Shown here in pieces: positions 46,662 to 56,690 of a stretch of DNA of 64,000 nucleotides (positions within the stretch are counted from its first letter, which is position 1; each line of letters begins with the position of its first letter). Under the pieces are notes generated by a model, which made no database searches, was not told the origin of the DNA, and saw only the letters and a program-made list of their open reading frames with translations. A program made the position numbers and the translations under genes. Source of the DNA: Turnera subulata (lineage: Eukaryota; Streptophyta; Magnoliopsida; Malpighiales; Passifloraceae); the NCBI GenBank assembly GCA_028386065.3, contig JAKUCV010001501.1, positions 21,063-85,062 of the forward strand, read 5' to 3'.

Positions 46662-48092
46662 CGTAATTATTTTAAGGGAAGTAGGTAATAATTTTGGAAA
46701 AAGGAATATGTGTTACGATAAATAATTTTAGATAAAAATATTTTGGAAAGAGAATTATCAAAATCTTATACCGGAATAATATCCGGAGATATATATATAC
46801 GATATAATTAATTTGTGGAGAAAGAAAATACATATAATTTTGGAAATTAACACTTATACGAGAATATTAACCGGGTATGGTTAACGGAATAATAATCATA
46901 TGCATATCATGTTATTGTGCATTTGTGTGACTATATATTTATTATTAATTATATATAGGTTTTGATAACGTGAACGAGCACGTGGAACCGGAACCAGAGG
47001 AGGAGTATCTGAAGGAATTTATCGGCTAAGGTGAGGATAAGTAAATATTGATATACTGCCCATAATATCAAGTTGTTGTTTGTTTACTGCGTGTGATGTT
47101 TGCTGGTATGATACTACACTTGTGGTTGTGAATGGTTGATGTGATAAGTATTGATTGTTGTTGATGCTGATGATGTTAGTGATGATAAATTTACCGTTGT
47201 TGTTGTTGTCTGTGAGATTGACATGATTTGAGTACCGAAACATTATTATGTGGAATCTGATGGTTAAGTGGTATTGATTATTATCCGGACGAGCGGAGAG
47301 GCTGCGAGCCTACTCAGGATAATGAGTTGATGGTCGGTTAACAGTATTGTGGTAACAAGACTAAAATAGTAATATTAATAAATTGGAAACACTTAGACAT
47401 CTAGTAAGTCATAGTTAAATGTTGGAATAGCCTGATGGTAGTCTTTATATTTATGGTACTAGGGGAGAGTGTGCTTGGGGTCTGCTCCCTGTCTGTACCA
47501 ATTTTTATTTTTTGCGCTAGGGGAGAGTGTGCTTGGAGTCTGCTCCCTATCTGTGCCAGTTATTACGTGGAGATACCAGGGCGGGGTCCTCGGGCTAGCT
47601 AGCTTGACTACCTGGCAACGGCCACCATTTAACTTGTGATAGGGGCCCTGTTAATAAAATTGGATTAGTGTGTATAGGATAACACAGAGTACCTTCTGTC
47701 TGTTACGGTCAGTGAAGTGATTGTCTATGACTTGGTTATTATTGGCTGCCTGTATATTTTTCTTTACTTATGGATTTTACCCGGTGAGCACTTCGGACTC
47801 ACCCCTCGCCTGCGTGACTCGGTCACGTAGTTTGATTTGTGCTAAATACAGGAACACACATGGCAAGCTACAGTGTATCCTCGGACAGAACTCGGATCCA
47901 TTAGTTTGCATCGGGCTTTGCATATGTTGACATTGAGTTTATAAATGCTTCCGCTGTGCTATTGATATTGATGTACCGGAGGTTGGGTGATTGTTATTGT
48001 TTTTGGGCCAATGGACCAGTTTTCTGTTGTATTACATAGTTTGTGCCACGTGTCGGCACTATTGTTGGGTAAATTTGGGTCGGAGTGTTTCA
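45385..48092 (+). repeat. 3' LTR of the non-autonomous Ty3 element
   Basis: Partner of 40317-43017 with the same TATA box, GC-rich leader, acidic exon (from 46959), AT tract (about 46610-46657) and subrepeats. It ends GTCGGAGTGTTTCA at 48092, followed by TTAAA. Confidence 0.92.
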
Positions 48093-49622
48093 TTAAATCT
48101 CTCCCGGCCAAGGATTGCCACTCCTAAGTTACCGACATAAAACCTTATTTTAATTTTCCAGTTGAAAATAAAACGCAAAACAATGATAAGAAGAACACAT
48201 TAATAAAACTGTGGCCGGAAGTTTTTTATTATATTGTGGGATTGAAAAATTTGTTTTATGATTGGCTCCATTGGAGTTTTTTTACTTCTCAACTTTGTAC
48301 ACTTTGTCTGTTTCATAGTTGAAAGAATTATATACGAGTATTGCTATTTTAAGAGAAAAAAATAAAAATTATTATTTATTGTAAGATTAAAAAAAATGCG
48401 CCAAAGGAATGCTCGGATTCTTATCATTTATGCAGAGTAACTATGAAATTTAGGACTGACAAGGAGGTAAGTAATGCTACCTGATATTTTTATGTACCTT
48501 TTTCATAATATTGAATGTATTATCAGTAATGCTATTGTAAGAGGAAAATTAAAGGAAAGCAAATATTTTATAGTTATCGAAAGATAAAAAAGTAGACAAC
48601 ACAATGCACGAATTCTTAGTCATTCATATAAGTACTCCAACTATATACATATGCAAGGAGGTAATGCTGATTGCTGCATGATCTTTTTCTGTACTTTTTT
48701 CATAATATTGAATGTGTAATGTATAATTATTAGTAATGCTATAGTAGGAGGAAATTAAAAGAAAATAAAATATTTTATAGTTATTGAAAGATTAAAAAAA
48801 AAGTGGACAACACAATGCACAAATTCTTAGTTACTCATATATGCACTCCAAACTATATATATATATATATATTATATATATGCAATTCTGATCAAATTGA
48901 ACATTACGCTCTTATTAGATTTTATCAGTCATATAATGGTAATAATTTTTTATATGATCATGAAAATCACCATATGTATTTATTAAGACATAGGGTTGTA
49001 TAATTCTTGGAGAATATAGTTTTGCCCATACGTTTACCCCCTCTGTTGACAAGCCTCCTATTTATACTCACTATTCTCATTATTATTTACTTATTATTAT
49101 TTACTGTTGCTACCTTCTTTCCAAGTTGCCATCGTCCCATCCTTCAAAATGTCTTGTTAAATATTTCATGGGTTTTCACTTTTCTGCTAGAAGTTCGGGC
49201 CTGCCGTGGAGCTCCCCGAATAAGTCATGATATTTGTCTTTCTAAGCTGATATTGGCCACCCAATTCTTTTAAGCTATCTGGGCCGAAATGAGGCCCATA
49301 AACTTCCAATTTTATGATGTCACATCAATTTTGGTCATTCTATTCGTCCTATCATTGAGTTTGATTTGTATCCCCATTTTTTTTGAATTTTGTTACCTAA
49401 ACCATCCTTTTATTCCTTAAATTCAGTACAACTGATGATCAGAGAGAGCCCTTAGATGCCCATATGTCAACTTATTATTAGAACACATCAACATATGTGT
49501 CCCACATTCCTTTTGACTAGAAATTCTAAGGTGTACAGTGCATACCACCTCAAATCCTACAAGATATATAGAGGGCCACTTTCTAAAACACGTCAGTTTT
49601 TATTATTATTTTCTTGTCGAAA
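48093..49622. repeat. Host spacer, copy 2, first piece
   Basis: It begins with the duplicated TFIIS upstream sequence, then copies of 8966-9597 (from about 48479) and of 21319-21790 (from about 49148). Between them are 50 bases (49099-49147) that copy 1 lost. It supplies empty sites for the chromovirus at 8965 and the Helitron-like insertion at 9598. CGAAA at 49618-49622 is the TSD of the next insertion. No gene seen. Confidence 0.88.
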
Positions 49623-51582
49623 TAAAACACTCCGACCCGTATTTACTCATCCAACAATATTTACTGCGAAGCAGTGCTGACACGTGGTCATCATATAATG
49701 AAAGTATGAATTCACAACAGTACAGTAATAAACTGACATAGAATCACACTTCCATCACCCGTTATGGGGACATCAATATTTGCACAGCGGAAGCTATTGG
49801 ATCCGAGTCCTGTCTGAGGTAACGCAACAGCCGCCGGAATACACTTCTAACCTGCAAGAACTGTGTGAGGGGTGAGACCAACCACTGTCTCACCATTAAA
49901 CAAATAAACCGCAGTATACAAGCAACCGTAAGTGCCCCAAAACGAACATAGAATAACAGAAGTATAACAAGCACAATCATGGTATCAAGATCAGACAACT
50001 TACCTGTCTTTACTATTCGACTGACCTCTCACCGATAAGCTAATCCTCTAATCTTACTGACATTCGGTGACTATCCAATTTTATTATTAGGGCCCCTGTC
50101 ACATGATAAGTATTGGCCGTGCCTGGTAGCCAGGTTAGCTAACCCCAGGGTGCTCCCCGCTAAATATCACAAATCATATCACAAATAATCGAGTCCCGCA
50201 GTCCTCGGCGGAAGTCCCGCAGTCCTTCCTATAACAAATCAACTGAGTCCCGCAGTCCTCCCTATCAGATCACAATCACAAGGTGACTACCATCTCGCCA
50301 TACCAATACCTGTCACGTGACAATCTAGATGTCTAGATGATATTACCACTATTTAATTATTATTTCTTATTCCGCTATACAATATTTATCTTTTTCCTAA
50401 TTATATATAATAGCATTTTTCAAAACAAAACATAATTATCAAGGTATATATATATGTACATACATTTTCCCTAAAACCATAAATCATACTGTCTATTTTT
50501 TTTCCTCAATGTGAATATATTTTTTTTTGAAAATTAAATACCAGTAATTATATAAACAGATTTATACATATATATTTTTTTTTAAAAAAAAATAAAACAA
50601 ACCCACCCGGCAGCCCAGGTCCAGGGAGGCGCGACCCGGCCGCGACCCGCCCAGAGGAATCGGATCCTCACCTTAAGAACGGCGGCGGCGGCACGACGCA
50701 GCGCGAGGAAGGTGTCACGAGGCGCGGCGAGAGGCGGCGACGCTGGAACGGCAGGAGGAAAGGCGCGGTGCCGACGGCAGAAGGCGGGAGGCGCGAGGGA
50801 GGGGGATCCATGGGTTCTCTGCCGGCTCAACGGCTCTAGCGGGTGCGTCCAGCGGCGGAATCGATCGGGGGAGGCGGCAACAGGTCGGCGACACCTCGGC
50901 GAGCGTGCTGGTGGCGGCGATGCGACGAGAGGTGGCGCCGATCGCTTCCAAGTGAACTGTCCCGAGCCCTCGGGTTGACGATGAACAGTGCCCTCTATTT
51001 TTTCCATTTTTCTTCTTTTTTTTCTCTTCTTTTTCCCGATTTTCGTAATTTCTTTCTTTTTTTTTCTTTTTTTTCTTTTCTCTTTTTTTTTTCCTTATTT
51101 TCTTCCTCTCTTCTCTTTTTTTTTCCTGATTTCCTCTCTCTTTTTTTCCCCTGATTTCCTCTCTCTTTTTTTTTCTTTTCCTCTCCTTTTCTCTCTTTTC
51201 TTCTTCCCTCTTTTTTTTTTCTTTCTCTTTTTCCTTCTCTTTTTCTCTTCACCTCTGCCTCTTCCTGTGATTCTTCTTCTTTTATACTGAAACTTAGCCG
51301 CCTTCAATAATGCAGGCGGGTTCGATCCGGACCAGAAAATAACTGATACCCCCTTAGTTATTTTCCGGTGTGATTTTTCCGAAAATCCCGGGACCCGAAA
51401 AATACCAACTTAGGCCCGAAAAATCCACGGAAAAATCACGAGCGCGGGAAAACTCTCGGTTTCGAAAAACAACTCCCGATTTACCTTGAATTAATTACCC
51501 AAGATTAATTCAACAGTAAATCACGGTAAAAAGACTTTTACAGTCCCGGTAAAAATCCAAAATTTTTACCCGGGCTGTTACA

Positions 51583-51612
51583 GTCTACCCACCTTAAAAA
51601 GAATTTCGTCCC
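51583..51612 (-). other. Polypurine tract
   Basis: The plus strand reads GTCTACCCACCTTAAAAAGA, the complement of the tract seen at 45358-45384 and 6184-6200. Confidence 0.8.
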
Positions 51613-51766
51613 CGAAATTTCGTCTTATCCGTGGGTCCTACCACGATAAGTTTCTGGCACACTCTGCCAGGTGTCCAACCTCAATCCGAGATACCGCTTA
51701 TACCCTTAAGCGACTTCTCGTCCTCTATAAAACCAAACCTCATGACTGGCATACTCACACACAGTC

Positions 51767-52144
51767 ATGGACTCTCCACTGACATCAAGAACTACCTCAG
51801 ACTCCGAGAACAACAGCTACATCGGTGGCACTGCTTTCCCGATTAGCTCCGATGAAGAACCTCCGAAGAAGCGGTTCAAAACCAGCATCATTGGCCTGAA
51901 GGAACACATGGTCGTCTCCAGCAGACGGCGAAAGAAACGTGCTCCCAAGAAAGTTGAGGATAAGAAGGGCAAGGCGGTAGCTGAGAGCAGCACTCCGCAG
52001 CAGACACTGATGCAGCTGAACGTCTCGCTGAAGAAGATCAGCTCGGCGGTGGCGCAGATCGAACTGGCATGCGCAGAACCCTTCCCTCACATGAAAAATG
52101 TCCAAAAACTTGTAAAAGACCTAGAGAAGCAAGTAGCTCAATAG
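51767..52144 (+). CDS. Antisense cargo protein, basic N-terminal half and coiled-coil C terminus (125 aa)
   Basis: Intact ORF antisense to its element. The N terminus is Ser/Thr-rich and acidic (MDSP, TTSDSENNSY, SSDEE). A basic nuclear-localisation-like stretch follows (KKRFK, then SSRRRKKRAPKK at about residues 47-58). A predicted amphipathic helix comes next (about 75-125; MQLNVSLKKISSAVAQIELA, ending LVKDLEKQVAQ). I recognise no family. A TATA box (CTCTATAAAACC, 51722-51733) lies about 35 bases before the ATG. A decayed homologue is at 44809-45206. The shape (NLS plus coiled coil) suggests a nuclear DNA- or partner-binding protein, as inference only. Confidence 0.7.
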   Translation: MDSPLTSRTTSDSENNSYIGGTAFPISSDEEPPKKRFKTSIIGLKEHMVVSSRRRKKRAPKKVEDKKGKAVAESSTPQQTLMQLNVSLKKISSAVAQIELACAEPFPHMKNVQKLVKDLEKQVAQ

Positions 52145-52933
52145 AGTACTTCTTCTCCGATGTAAAACTATTATGAAATAAATAAAATAAGCTTTCTTTT
52201 TTAAATAAAAATCTCTTATTAAATTATGTAAACTCGTGCTAACAGAAAGTTAAAAACGTCCCAAAGCAAAACAAAAATCAATAATAAGAATATAAAATCA
52301 AATATAAGAAATTAAAAACAAAACTCGTTTAGCAAAACCATAACATAAACAAATTAAAATAAAATATGTTTTCATGATCAGCGTTCAAATCGATCCTAAG
52401 CATCCTCGATCCCGAGAAACGTGACATACGGAGCAAACGGTGACGATCACGAGAGCGTCCTGTGACCCACGAAAGAGACGTTATCCACTTGTCCGCAAAT
52501 TCCGCCTGAGCCAAAAACGTCTGTCAAGGCTCCTATCTCTCCACGATATCCAAACAACTGTAAGCTTCTCGAGGTGTGGTCCCATCAGTCCAGCCTCAAC
52601 GGTCACGAATGCATGTGATAAAAGATGCAAGAAAAATATAGAAAGGCCATGAAAAGAAACGCCAAGGTAGCCAGGGCGTCAGAAAATCGTGAGTTAGAAA
52701 AGAGCTGAAAAACACTGGCACGGTGGCCCAAAAAACGTATAAAGTAACAAAGTAATAAATGAAACAACGGCAAATTTTCAAAAGCAATTCTTGAAAATCA
52801 AAAACAGTAAACATGCTCCCCATAAGAGTATAAAAGACGGAGCAGTGAGAAGTAAATCATCTAAAGCATTAAAGCAAACAAAACGCTCAAAACCACAACG
52901 CTAAAAAACAAAATACCCACTCGTCCATACACG
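52145..52933 (+). other. Region between the two cargo genes, with promoter
   Basis: Mostly AT-rich non-coding DNA. A frame at 52440-52652 with DPRKRRYPLVRKFRLSQKRL resembles 44324-44509 in the other element. A TATAAAAG box at about 52830-52837 precedes the cargo gene at 52934 by about 100 bases, followed by an A/C-rich leader. Confidence 0.5.
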
Positions 52934-53617
52934 ATGCCTGCTCCATCTTCCGTCTTCTTCGTCGAAGGTGCCAACCTAGGCAGAAGGAACCGTCTGGCCT
53001 ACAGCATGGTCAACGAGCGTCCAGAGGAGCTACCGAACGAGCTCGGTAGAATGCCACGCCTGGTCTTCGTCGACGAACTCTACTCATCGCGGTTCTTCAA
53101 CACTCCCATGGAAGAGACCTTCTTCCTGGAGGACCATGGCACTCTGAGGACCTCCTACTACGGCTCAGCAAACTCCATCATGTTCTTCATCTCCGAAAGG
53201 CTACAAGAGTTCAACCTGGAGTCCACTTGCCATACCCTGGAGCAAGTTACCTACTACCAGCTCTCAATGACGGCCCAAAGTATGCCCAGAGTCACTCGTC
53301 TGCCCGTAACTTGGCCAAAGACCCGACTACTAGTGTGGAACTGCAGAGGAGTCGCAAGGCGTTCCCAGGAGTTCTCGCGTACTCTGAGGGACCTGAAGAA
53401 CCAATACAAACCGAACATGGTTCTTCTGACGGAGACCAAGTGGCAGCCTCAAGACGATCACGGTCTCATCCCACTCCGGTTCCCTCAAGCAAACCGGTTC
53501 GAGCTTCCCGGCCAGAACAACGCAGGCGGCATGTGGTTCTCGTGGAGCGACAGCATCCAAGTCAACATCAACAATGACCCCACTAGCTTCAGGGTCAAAG
53601 TCGTTCCAAGGCGTTAA
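52934..53617 (+). CDS. Antisense cargo protein, N-terminal unknown domain plus partial EEP-like fold (227 aa)
   Basis: Intact homologue of 17648-18331, same length, gap-free alignment, about 69% identical. Conserved blocks are PSSVFFV, RLVFVDELYSSRFF, MFFISERL, TWPK-x-RLLVWNCRG, TLRDLKNQYKPNMVLLTET, IPLRFP and GGMWFSW. The second half matches the beginning of a LINE-type endonuclease domain, including the Asn and Glu metal ligands, but stops before the catalytic Asp/His segments. It therefore may bind rather than cut nucleic acid. The gene is on the plus strand while the element is on the minus strand, and it has its own TATAAAAG promoter. The stop is followed by a short AT-rich tail before the primer site of the element. 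Confidence 0.8.
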   Translation: MPAPSSVFFVEGANLGRRNRLAYSMVNERPEELPNELGRMPRLVFVDELYSSRFFNTPMEETFFLEDHGTLRTSYYGSANSIMFFISERLQEFNLESTCHTLEQVTYYQLSMTAQSMPRVTRLPVTWPKTRLLVWNCRGVARRSQEFSRTLRDLKNQYKPNMVLLTETKWQPQDDHGLIPLRFPQANRFELPGQNNAGGMWFSWSDSIQVNINNDPTSFRVKVVPRR

Positions 53618-53865
53618 ATGTATTTTTATTTTTTATAAAATATCATGTAATACTTCTGTTTGTAATATCAATATTTGCAGTATTAGTAATATTTATATTT
53701 CCACTTATTTATGGCATCATTACCTCTTATGTGTATGCTCTGCGACAGCTGGCGTCCCTTGACTGGATCCATAATGCACTAACTAAATGATATAAAATAA
53801 TAAACAAATGGAGCGAACTATGCAAACAAGGACAACAAACACACAAAGACTGCCCAACAAGACCT

Positions 53866-53887
53866 AACGCCCGCTCCGCTACCAAAA
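53866..53887 (-). other. Primer-binding site
   Basis: The plus strand reads AACGCCCGCTCCGCTACCAAAA. The complement TTTTGGTAGCGGAGCGGG follows the sense 5' LTR end. Confidence 0.8.
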
Positions 53888-56690
53888 TGAAACGCCCCGA
53901 CCCGTATTTACCGTACACAGTAAACACGTGCCGGAACTGTGACAACCCAACCCAACAAAGCCCAGCATACAGTGTATACAACAGAAACACGGGCTCAACA
54001 GCCCAAAGCAAAAACAACAATAATAACTTAACCGGCCCAATAATAGTAAAACAATGCACAGCGGAAGACTTAGCAACTCACAAAACACTATATGCGACAC
54101 TGATGCAAACTATGGATCCGAGCCCTGTCCAAGGGATAACGCCGCAGCCTGTTTGGAATGCACCAACCTGAACCAAAAGTAACTCATCCTACGGGATGAA
54201 AGCCCGCAGGTGAGGGGTGAGTCCGAAGTGCTCAACGACGAAGGAAAGACAATCAATATGCAACTATAATTACTCAAGTCGAAAACAAGGAAAAACCGCC
54301 AAAAACAAATCAAAAGACTCAAATAAAATCCAATTATTTCCAATTTTATCTTTCCGGGCCCCGTCACGGATAAGCTAGGGTCGTACCAGGTTATCAACCT
54401 GCTCCTGGTGCCAGATCAAAAAGAACCCGGGATCAACATCCCAATATCAAACTCAGGGATCAACATCCCAATCAAACCGGCATCAACATGCCCATCACAA
54501 GTAACCTAGATCATGGCCACCACAAAACAGTCTCAAACTATGCGGTCGTACCTCTACTTACCACGTGACAACTATATTACCGTCATTAAAATCAAATCAC
54601 AGGAATCGACATCCCTAACCAAAATACCTGGATAGACATCCCTATCCAAAATCAAGGATCGACATCCTTAGCTCAATTTATTATTAATTCCATTATACTT
54701 TAAACCAAAAAGACGCAAGGATAAACATCCAAAAACTAACATGGGATAAACATCTCGACCACAATCAAGACAATGGGATTAACATCCCGAAACATACCAC
54801 AACAAATACAACACTCAACAATGCAATAATCATCAAACACAATATACCGAGTAATACAGGCACATATTGAAGGAAATCCAACCTCACCTTGGCCGATTAC
54901 TCAACTCCGGAAACAATGACCGGTCCGACGCCGGCTCCTCGGGAAACTGCCTGATATCCAAACCTATACCACAAAACAATTTACACTCACATAAATGCAC
55001 ATAATCGGTATGCTATGATGCCAATACTGCGAAATAAACCTATCCCGGTTCTTATCCGTTATTATTATCTTTTACCGAAAATATTTTACTGTACGTATTT
55101 CCGAATATAATTTCGGTACCATACTTTAATTAAAACTCTTTTCAAGATATTTTCATAAAATAATTATACTTTTCCCAAAATAATAATTACCATAATTTTT
55201 CTGGAATTTATAACATATGTATATATTTTCCATAATATTTCCATAAAATTTATTATACTTCCAAAATATAATTCCCAAGTATTATTATCTTTAGAAAACT
55301 CCATTTCCAGAAAGTATATTCACATTAATTTATTTTCTAAAAATAAACACGAATTTATAAATACACATATATATTTCCAACATAAAATACTTTTCCAAAC
55401 AATTACATTATCAAAATAATCGTATATTTCAGAATTATAAATCACGTGTACCATATATATTTCCAAAGTTAATTACCACAATTTTCCAGAAAATTAATAA
55501 CGTATTTATAATTTTCAGAAAATATATATACAATATTTATCTTTTTCCTAATTATATATAATAATATTTTTCAAAACAAAACATAATTATCAAGGTATAT
55601 ATATATGTACATACATTTTCCCTAAAACCATAAATCATACTGTCTATTTTTTTTCTCAATGTGAATATATTTTTTTTGAAAATTAAATACCAATAATTAT
55701 ATAAACAGATATATATATATATATATTTTTAAAAAAATAAAACAAACCCACCCGGCAACCCAGGTCCAGGGAGGCGCGACCCGGCCGCGACCCGCCCAGA
55801 GAAATCGGATCCTCACAATAAGAACGGCGGCGGCGGCGCGACGCAGCGCGAGGAAGGTGTCACGAGGCGCGGCGAGAGGCGGCAACGCTTGAACGGCAGG
55901 AGGAAAGGCGCGGCGGCGACGGCAGAAGGCGGAAGGCGCGAGGGAGGCGGATCCATGGGTTCTCCGCCGGCTCAACGGCTCTAGCGGGTGCTTCCGGCGG
56001 CGGAATCGATCGGGGGAGGTGGCAACAGGTCGGCGACACCTCAGCGAGCGTGCTGGTGGCGGCGGTGCGACGAGAGGTGGCGCCGATCGCTTCCAAGTGA
56101 ACAGTAACCCGAGCCCTCGGGTTGACGATGAACAGTGCCCTCTATTTTTTCCATTTTTCTTCTTTTTTTTCTCTTCTTTTCCCAATTTTCGTAATTTCTT
56201 TCTTTTTTTTCTTTTTTCTTTTCTTTTTTTTCTTATTTTCTTCCTCTCTTCTTTTTTTTTCCTGATTTCCTCTCTCTTTTTTTTTCTTTTCCTCTCCTTT
56301 TCTCTCTTTTCTTCTTCCCTTTTTTTTTCTTTCTCTTTTTCCTTCTCTTTTTCTCTTCTCCTCTGCCTCTTCCTGTGATTCTTCTTCTTTTATACTGAAA
56401 CTTAGCCGCCTTCAATAATGCAGGCGGGTCCGATCCGGACCAGAAAATAACTGATACCCCCTTAGTTATTTTCCGGTGTGATTTTTCCGAAAATCCCGGG
56501 ACTCGAAAAATACCAACTTAGGCCCGAAAAATCCATGGAAAAATCACGAGCGCGGGAAAACTCTCGGTTTCGAAAAACAACTCCCGATTTACCTTGAATT
56601 AATTACCCAAGATTAATTCAACAGTAAATCACGGTAAAAAGACTTTTACAGTCCCGGTAAAAATTCAAAATTTTTACCCGGGCTGTTACA
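53888..56690 (-). repeat. 5' LTR of the nested non-autonomous element
   Basis: Complete LTR, TGAAACGCCCC to GGCTGTTACA. It has many GGGATCAACATCCC-like hairpin subrepeats (about 54425-54795), some with paired changes in both arms. The acidic exon (Q-F-PEEP) is at about 54905-54960. There is a GC-rich leader (about 56080-55800 on minus), a pyrimidine tract (56140-56390) and a TATAAAAG box on the minus strand near 56384-56396. Confidence 0.9.

Larger units (their letters stand above)
40317..48092 (+). mobile_element. Non-autonomous Ty3-type LTR element with decayed antisense genes
   Basis: A full 7.8-kb element with LTRs 40317-43017 and 45385-48092 and TSD TTAAA (40312-40316, 48093-48097). The original site is visible at 39441-39455. 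The 2.4-kb interior has a primer site and a polypurine tract but no gag or pol. It instead carries antisense remnants of the same gene set as the element at 50376-56690. The LTRs differ at roughly 5% of positions over their first 240 bases by eye. It must have moved with enzymes from autonomous chromoviruses. Confidence 0.92.
50376..56690 (-). mobile_element. Non-autonomous Ty3-type element with intact antisense genes
   Basis: Minus-oriented element nested in the solo LTR. Its 5' LTR is complete (53888-56690). Its 3' LTR is truncated to 50376-51582, joined to the solo LTR at the shared bases TATAC. The interior (51583-53887) holds a polypurine tract, two intact plus-strand genes (51767-52144, 52934-53617) and a primer site, with no gag or pol. 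Its architecture is the same as 40317-48092, including antisense orientation of the genes. Confidence 0.88.

Noticed and set aside
50995..51290. Lys/Glu/Arg-rich and Phe/Leu/Ser-rich ORFs
   Set aside because: They are translations of a pyrimidine tract in the LTR (repeated at 56140-56390) with no sign of a real protein.
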